Source: Halostreptopolyspora alba (GTDB lineage: Bacteria > Actinomycetota > Actinomycetes > Streptosporangiales > Streptosporangiaceae). From it: DNA of 64,000 bases. Of the stretch, positions 59,556 through 64,000 are shown piece by piece. The stretch lies in NCBI GenBank assembly GCA_003725585.1, contig RJMB01000010.1, positions 62,001-126,000 on the forward strand, read 5' to 3'. Both the position numbers and the translations under genes were made by a program. The first letter of the stretch is position 1. Every line of letters starts with the position of its first letter. Under the pieces are notes generated by a model that saw only the letters and a program-made list of their open reading frames with translations, did no database searches and was not told the origin of the DNA.

Positions 59556-61637
59556 TCAGAGCCGGTAGGGCGGATCCTCGGGTGGGTTCCGCGGTTGCTC
59601 GGGAGCCTCGTAGGGGTCATGGGGCTCCCGCGAGGGGTGGTCGGCCGACCACGGCCGCTCCCCCGGATACGGCTCGGCGTCGGGCGGCGGGGGCGCCGCC
59701 GAGACCGGCGGCCCTTGGGGCGGCGGCGCGGGGAACGCGGGACCGCCGGGGTACTCGCTGCCCGGTTGGGGCTCCCCACCGTGCCACGCCCCCGAGGACG
59801 GGTCGTCATCGTGCAACAGGTCGGCCATATCGGCGGCGTGGGTGGACTCGACACCACCGTCGCCGCCGTCCTGGCGGGTCCCGGCCGCGGCTCCTCCGAA
59901 CGCGTCGTAGGCCGGCCACGCCGGGGAGTCGAGGTCCGGCGCCGGCTCAGAGAACGCCCCACCACCGGTCGCGCCACCCGCGCCCGGGTCGGCCTCGGGA
60001 GCCGCCCCGGGGAACCTCCCGTCAACGGCAGCGCCGAACGCGGCTCCCTCCCCGGGCACCTCCGAGACCGGTGCGCCCTCCTCCGGCGGCCCGGGGGCGG
60101 GCCCCGCGTACTCCTGTGGGGGTGGCCCGGGGACGGGCTCGGCCAACTCCTCCGGGGGAGGCGCGTCCACCACCGGGGTGCCCCGCGGGGTCTCCCGGAG
60201 GAACGCGGGCTGCTGCCCGGTCGAGGCGTCGGGCTCTCCCCGGCCCAGGTAGGTCAGCGCGGCCACGGTCATCGCGGCCAGCCCGGCGGTGAGCGTGGTC
60301 TCCCGTTCGGGGGCGAAGTAGGGCGAGTGGTTGCCGGGCACCGCCTCGAGCTTCTCGTAGGGGGTCCGACCCGGGGCCGCCTCCCAGACGTCGTGCGGGG
60401 TGGCCCCGATGAACCAGTAGACGTAGGGGATCGGGTTGGGGTCGCCGGGCAGCCCGAACGCCCCGAAGTCCTCGCTGCCGGTGAACGGCTCGGGCAGGTC
60501 GATAACGTAGGCGTCGCCGAAGTAGGCCCGGTGCGCCTGCGCGAGCTGCCGGGTCGCCTCGGGGTCGTTGCTGGTGACCCCCGCCTCCTCGACCACCTCG
60601 ATCTCGGGCTCACGGGGGGCGCCGGCGGCCGACGCCTCGGCCCGGACGATCCGCTCGATGGCGCCGTGCAGCCGCCGCGCGACGGTCTCGTTCAGCGCGC
60701 GGGCGTTGATCTCCAGGTACGCCTCGTCCGGGATGACGTTGGCGCGGGTTCCGGCGCGCAGCACCCCGACCGTCACGACCGCCATCTCGCTGGGGCTGAT
60801 CTCACGGCCGACCACGGTCTGCACCCGGGCGACGATACTCGAGGCGATCACCACCGGGTCCACGGTCAGGTGCGGCTGGGAGGCGTTCCCACCGCTGCCG
60901 AAAACCCGCACCTTCAACGTCGATGTGGCCCCGAGGATGACTCCGGCCCGGTGCGACACCATCCCGGCCGGCTGCGGCCCGAGGTGCTGGGCCAGGGCGA
61001 TGTCGGGACGCCCGTGACGGGAGTACAGACCGTCGCCGAGCACGGCGGGGGCGCCGTCGATCGTCTCCTCGGCGGGTTGGGCGACCACCATCAGGGTGCC
61101 ACTCCACCGGTCCCGCGCGCTGGCCAGCAGGTCGGCCGTTCCCACCAGGCACGCCGTGTGGGCGTCGTGCCCGCAGGCGTGCATCACCGGGACGTCGTTG
61201 CCGCCGTCGTCGACGCCGCGCGCCGTGCTCGCGTACGGAAGGCCGGTCTGCTCCTGCAACGGGAGCGCGTCCATGTCGCCGCGAAGCAGAACGGTCGGCC
61301 CGTCGCCGTTGCGCAGCACGCCAACGACTCCCGTGCCGCCCACGCCGGTCTCGATCTCGAACCCGGCGCGACCCAACCACTCGGCCACGGCGCGCGCGGT
61401 CCTGTGCTCCTGATGCGAGAGTTCGGGGTTCTTGTGCAGGTCGACATAGAACCCCTCAACGAGCGGAAAGACCTCGTCGACGAGCCGCATGACCACACTG
61501 CCGTGTTCGGCGACACGCCGGGGATCGACCGCGTGCGGCACTTGCTCCACCGCCTCCGTCTGCTGTGACACGTACGCGGTAGTCCCCTCCGGCCACGTCA
61601 CCGGGGGAGCTACCGGAGCGATTGTCTCTTTTAGCAC
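59556..61637 (-). CDS. M20/M40-family amidohydrolase with ~230-residue proline-rich C-terminal extension
   Basis: 693 residues. The first ~460 are an aminoacylase/IAA-amino-acid-hydrolase-type peptidase: LHKNPELSHQEH, the metal motif HACGHDAHT, the catalytic QPAEE, and TGSEDFG. The motif usually reading GKGGHASQPH is GSGGNASQPH, with the conserved His replaced by Asn. The rest (about 465-693) is Pro/Gly/Glu-rich low complexity with no family. GTG 61637 gives a 45-residue N-terminal lead; a later start is possible. It would cleave N-acyl amino acids. Confidence 0.88.
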   Translation of the reverse strand: MLKETIAPVAPPVTWPEGTTAYVSQQTEAVEQVPHAVDPRRVAEHGSVVMRLVDEVFPLVEGFYVDLHKNPELSHQEHRTARAVAEWLGRAGFEIETGVGGTGVVGVLRNGDGPTVLLRGDMDALPLQEQTGLPYASTARGVDDGGNDVPVMHACGHDAHTACLVGTADLLASARDRWSGTLMVVAQPAEETIDGAPAVLGDGLYSRHGRPDIALAQHLGPQPAGMVSHRAGVILGATSTLKVRVFGSGGNASQPHLTVDPVVIASSIVARVQTVVGREISPSEMAVVTVGVLRAGTRANVIPDEAYLEINARALNETVARRLHGAIERIVRAEASAAGAPREPEIEVVEEAGVTSNDPEATRQLAQAHRAYFGDAYVIDLPEPFTGSEDFGAFGLPGDPNPIPYVYWFIGATPHDVWEAAPGRTPYEKLEAVPGNHSPYFAPERETTLTAGLAAMTVAALTYLGRGEPDASTGQQPAFLRETPRGTPVVDAPPPEELAEPVPGPPPQEYAGPAPGPPEEGAPVSEVPGEGAAFGAAVDGRFPGAAPEADPGAGGATGGGAFSEPAPDLDSPAWPAYDAFGGAAAGTRQDGGDGGVESTHAADMADLLHDDDPSSGAWHGGEPQPGSEYPGGPAFPAPPPQGPPVSAAPPPPDAEPYPGERPWSADHPSREPHDPYEAPEQPRNPPEDPPYRL

Positions 61638-62089
61638 TGGTGAATCTCAACTGCCCACTCACCGAACGAATTCGGGTGCGTGGGCACCGTAGCCAGAGAG
61701 CGCGGTTCGTCGCGTTCCCGGGGGTGTCGGGCCGGGTGTGCTCAGGATCTTCGACCCGGACACCGCCCGTGGACAATACCCGCCCCTCCGCCGCCGGTCG
61801 AGAGTGACGGATGACATGGACGGCTCCGCGGCCCCGCATGCGGGCGCCAGGCGGCCACCACTCCTACTACGGATTGACATCCGTCACGTTCGATCCGTGG
61901 CCGGATTCGGTCCGAACATGTAGTGTGCCCTCCCAGGGTTCTCAGTGAATTCCCAGTCGGACTCAGTCACGACTCATGGAACCCTTGGCCTCGTCGGGGT
62001 CCACCCCGGTCCGGCACCCCGCGCACTGCCCGACACCCCCCGGCTGACCTCCCCCAACGCTGCCCGCTACTGCTGACCCGGAGTCCCAG
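61638..62089. other. 452-bp divergent intergenic region
   Basis: No gene is supported. TTGACA at about 61875 is a good -35 but no matching -10 stands at the right distance; TAGTGT at 61921-61926 is a candidate -10 for the acyltransferase gene with a long leader. Confidence 0.4.
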
Positions 62090-63244
62090 TTGGCCTCAGT
62101 GACCACCCAGCATCAGGACGGCATGGCCACGTCCAGCGTTGCCCCCGCCGATGACGTGCCCACGCGAAACGCGCGGGCCGCCTCCGAGGCGAGCGAGGGG
62201 CACGGAGCCGCGCCGAAGAAGCGCGACGCGCTGCTCGACAACGCCAAGTTCCTGCTGATCGTGCTGGTGTTCGTCGGACACGCCATCGAGCCCACCACCG
62301 AGACCCGTCTCGCGGAGGCTCTCTACTTCTGGATCTACCTGTTCCACATGCCGGCGTTCGTCCTGATCAGTGGCTACCTCTCGCGGTCCTTCGACGGCTC
62401 GGGACGCCGCGTCGACAAGCTGCTCACCACGGTGGTCGCCCCCTACCTCGTCTTCTGGGGGATCTACGCGCTGCAGTCGCTCTCGGTCGGGCGAGATCTG
62501 CCCGACGGCCCACTGGAGCCACTGTGGGTCACCTGGTTCCTGGCGGCCCTGTTCGTGTGGCGGTTGACCGTGCCGCTGTGGAACCGGCTCCGGTGGCCGT
62601 TCGCGGTCTCGGTGGGGGTGTCGTTCCTCGGCGGCCTGGTGGCAACGGGAGACGCCCTCGGAGTGTCGCGGATCCTCAGCCTGCTGCCGTTCTTCGTCGC
62701 CGGACTGATACTCGAGCAGCGCCACTTCGACATGCTCAAGTCGGGCTGGGTACGCGCGTGGAGCGCCGTGGTCGTCCTGGTGACGGCCGCGATGTCCTAC
62801 ATCTACCTGGAACAGGTCAGTCGCGAGTGGGTGTACTGGCGCGAGAGCCTGCTCGACCGCGACGTCGATCTCCTGCCGCTGGGGATCCCCGGCCGCGTCG
62901 TCTTCCTCGTGCTGGCGTTCTCACTCACCGCCGCCCTGCTGTCACTCACGCCACGCAGGACCACCCGGTTCACTCGGCTGGGCGCGCTCACCATGTACGT
63001 GTACCTGCTCCACGGCCTGGTCATCCGGATCGCCGAACAGTTCGGCTGGTACGAGTTCACCAGCGACCACCTCGGGAACCACGGGTCGCTGGCGGTGAAC
63101 CTCGCGCTCGCCGTGACGCTCACCTTCGTGCTGTGCGCTCCCTGGGTACGATCCGCGACCCGATGGGCCGTGGAACCGAGAGTCGAGTGGATGCTGCGCC
63201 CCGGCCGCGACTCCCCGGCCACCCCAGCACGCGCGCGCGGTTAG
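62090..63244 (+). CDS. Acyltransferase family 3 membrane protein
   Basis: 384 residues. About ten membrane spans follow a hydrophilic N-terminus; RDALLDNAKFLLIVLVFVGHAIEP contains the conserved His of the family's first span, and LYFWIYLFHMPAFVLISGYLSR is the second signature. Members acylate sugars, peptidoglycan or surface polymers. The TTG start has GGAG six bases upstream; the C-terminal ~30 residues are basic and cytoplasmic. Substrate unknown. Confidence 0.88.
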   Translation: MASVTTQHQDGMATSSVAPADDVPTRNARAASEASEGHGAAPKKRDALLDNAKFLLIVLVFVGHAIEPTTETRLAEALYFWIYLFHMPAFVLISGYLSRSFDGSGRRVDKLLTTVVAPYLVFWGIYALQSLSVGRDLPDGPLEPLWVTWFLAALFVWRLTVPLWNRLRWPFAVSVGVSFLGGLVATGDALGVSRILSLLPFFVAGLILEQRHFDMLKSGWVRAWSAVVVLVTAAMSYIYLEQVSREWVYWRESLLDRDVDLLPLGIPGRVVFLVLAFSLTAALLSLTPRRTTRFTRLGALTMYVYLLHGLVIRIAEQFGWYEFTSDHLGNHGSLAVNLALAVTLTFVLCAPWVRSATRWAVEPRVEWMLRPGRDSPATPARARG

Positions 63245-63266
63245 TGTGGTGCCTCTCAGGCTCGCT

Positions 63267-63360
63267 GTGTCTCCCGGGCTCGCTGTGCCTCAGGCTCGCT
63301 GCCGCTCGCCCGGCCCGGGTGCCTAAGGGCCGGGAACCTTCGGACACCTCCGGTGAGGTC
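63267..63360 (+). repeat. Diverged direct repeat, copy A
   Basis: Begins GTGTCTCCCGGGCTCGCT and contains GCTCGCCCGGCCCGGGTGCC, GGGAACCTTCGGAC and GGTGAGGTC in the same order as copy B, with a 16-bp internal insertion. Confidence 0.75.
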
Positions 63361-63417
63361 ACTCGTCCCTCACTCTCCCACCTCCGGGTCCTCCAGAACC
63401 CCGGCGGCACCCGAGCA

Positions 63418-63494
63418 GTGTCTCCCGGGCTCGCTCCCGCTCGCCCGGCCCGGGTGCCTGAGAACCGGGAACCTTCGGACCCTGCGGTGAGGTC
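63418..63494 (+). repeat. Diverged direct repeat, copy B
   Basis: Shares the four blocks GTGTCTCCCGGGCTCGCT, GCTCGCCCGGCCCGGGTGCC, GGGAACCTTCGGAC and GGTGAGGTC with copy A, about 150 bp away. Located between the acyltransferase and the next membrane protein gene. Confidence 0.75.
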
Positions 63495-63535
63495 GCGCGG
63501 ACACCGCACGTGACGGGGGCCACGGGCCGTCCCGG

Positions 63536-64000
63536 TCAGTTCTCGTGCCGCAGTCGGTGTAGCTCCACCGCGAAGTCGCGCGTGGCCAGCCACAGCTTGT
63601 AGACGATCAGCAGCTCGAAAACGGCCAGCGCCGCGCACGACAGCACGGTCACCGCGATGATGAGGCTCGGTAGCGCCGTGACGAGCGCCACGAGAGCGGT
63701 GAGCGGAGCGACGACGCAGACGAACATCTCGAACTCGATGCCGCTGAACAGGTGCGGCCGCACCCGACTGCGCAACAGGGTGGCCCGCAGTCGCCCGTAC
63801 CAACCGAACCGCTGGTCGAAGCCCCGATGGACGTCGATCACCCGCGCGTCCTCGGGGGCGTTCGTGCCGGCGCGCACCTGGTCGGGGGTGGCGCTCGGAT
63901 CGTCGCGCAGAGCCTCCTCCACGAAGACGACCGGCGTGGCTTCGCCCTCGCCCTCGCCATCGGCGTCACCGTCGGCGCCCGGCTCGCGCCGGGTCTCGGT
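63536..64000 (-). CDS. Membrane protein, N-terminus beyond window edge
   Basis: At least 154 residues; the frame is open to the window end, and a GTG at 63922 is the only internal start candidate. An acidic Gly/Asp/Glu-rich stretch precedes a soluble part (VIDVHRGFDQRFGWYGRLRA), then two membrane spans (FEMFVCVVAPLTALVALVTALPSLIIAVTVLSCAALAVFELLIVYKLWL) and a short basic end. I do not recognise a family. Probably a two- or more-span inner-membrane protein. Confidence 0.6.
   Translation of the reverse strand, partial: TETRREPGADGDADGEGEGEATPVVFVEEALRDDPSATPDQVRAGTNAPEDARVIDVHRGFDQRFGWYGRLRATLLRSRVRPHLFSGIEFEMFVCVVAPLTALVALVTALPSLIIAVTVLSCAALAVFELLIVYKLWLATRDFAVELHRLRHEN

Noticed and set aside
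63267-63494. CRISPR array
   Set aside because: Only two unequal, diverged copies with no regular spacers; no cas gene in the window.

Overview
The window is a GC-rich chromosomal stretch from an actinobacterium. Pointers are very high GC at third codon positions, many GTG/TTG starts, TANNNT -10 boxes placed directly in front of start codons (leaderless genes), an actinobacterial Rho with a long disordered insertion, and the gene order nrtL-lysA-hom-thrC-thrB-rho. The repertoire (DUF5994, HspR, NrtL, TioE-type tandem MerR, EF-G2) fits a Nocardiopsis/Streptomonospora-like member of the Nocardiopsaceae; the genus is inference.

Region 1 (1-10.6 kb, minus strand): a partial serine hydrolase, then (in transcription order) a single-domain response regulator, the ArgRS relic nrtL, lysA, hom, thrC, thrB and rho. 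This is the aspartate-family lysine/threonine pathway leading into the termination factor.

Region 2 (10.7-13.9 kb): tRNA-Arg(CCG), hairpins, the decayed C-terminus of a tyrosine integrase, a cytosolic-looking S8 protease and, upstream on the same strand, a stand-alone copy of the protease's own N-terminal domain. This looks like the remains of a tRNA-associated insertion.

Region 3 (13.9-31 kb): a DUF5994/STAS pair, lysS, a MarR-controlled MFS exporter, an NmrA/AraC divergent pair, a TetR-controlled membrane-anchored hydrolase, an odd tRNA-Asp-like gene, a zinc-ribbon SDR translationally coupled to a leucine-rich-repeat protein, valS, another SDR, and a FAD oxidase divergent from a WYL regulator.

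Region 4 (32-39 kb): an ECF sigma factor, a membrane anti-sigma-like protein and a two-ATPase lantibiotic-type ABC transporter in one tight operon; a TrmH-family methyltransferase; and a heat-shock module (Hsp20 divergent from a CbpA-like J-protein and HspR).

Region 5 (39-52 kb): a truncated quinone oxidoreductase beside its tandem-MerR regulator, inorganic pyrophosphatase, a PP2C-like protein, a quinone reductase, two tandem proline-rich membrane proteins, a kdpDE pair without kdpFABC, an aminoglycoside phosphotransferase-like protein, a CbiX-like chelatase and an aadA-like nucleotidyltransferase.

Region 6 (52-64 kb): peptide deformylase, a secreted coiled-coil M15-like protein, an MFS protein, a CPBP protease, EF-G2, an M48 protease, an M20 amidohydrolase with a long proline-rich tail, an acyltransferase, a diverged direct repeat and a partial membrane protein.

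No CRISPR array, intact insertion sequence or biosynthetic cluster was seen. All domain calls come from reading motifs; nothing was searched.
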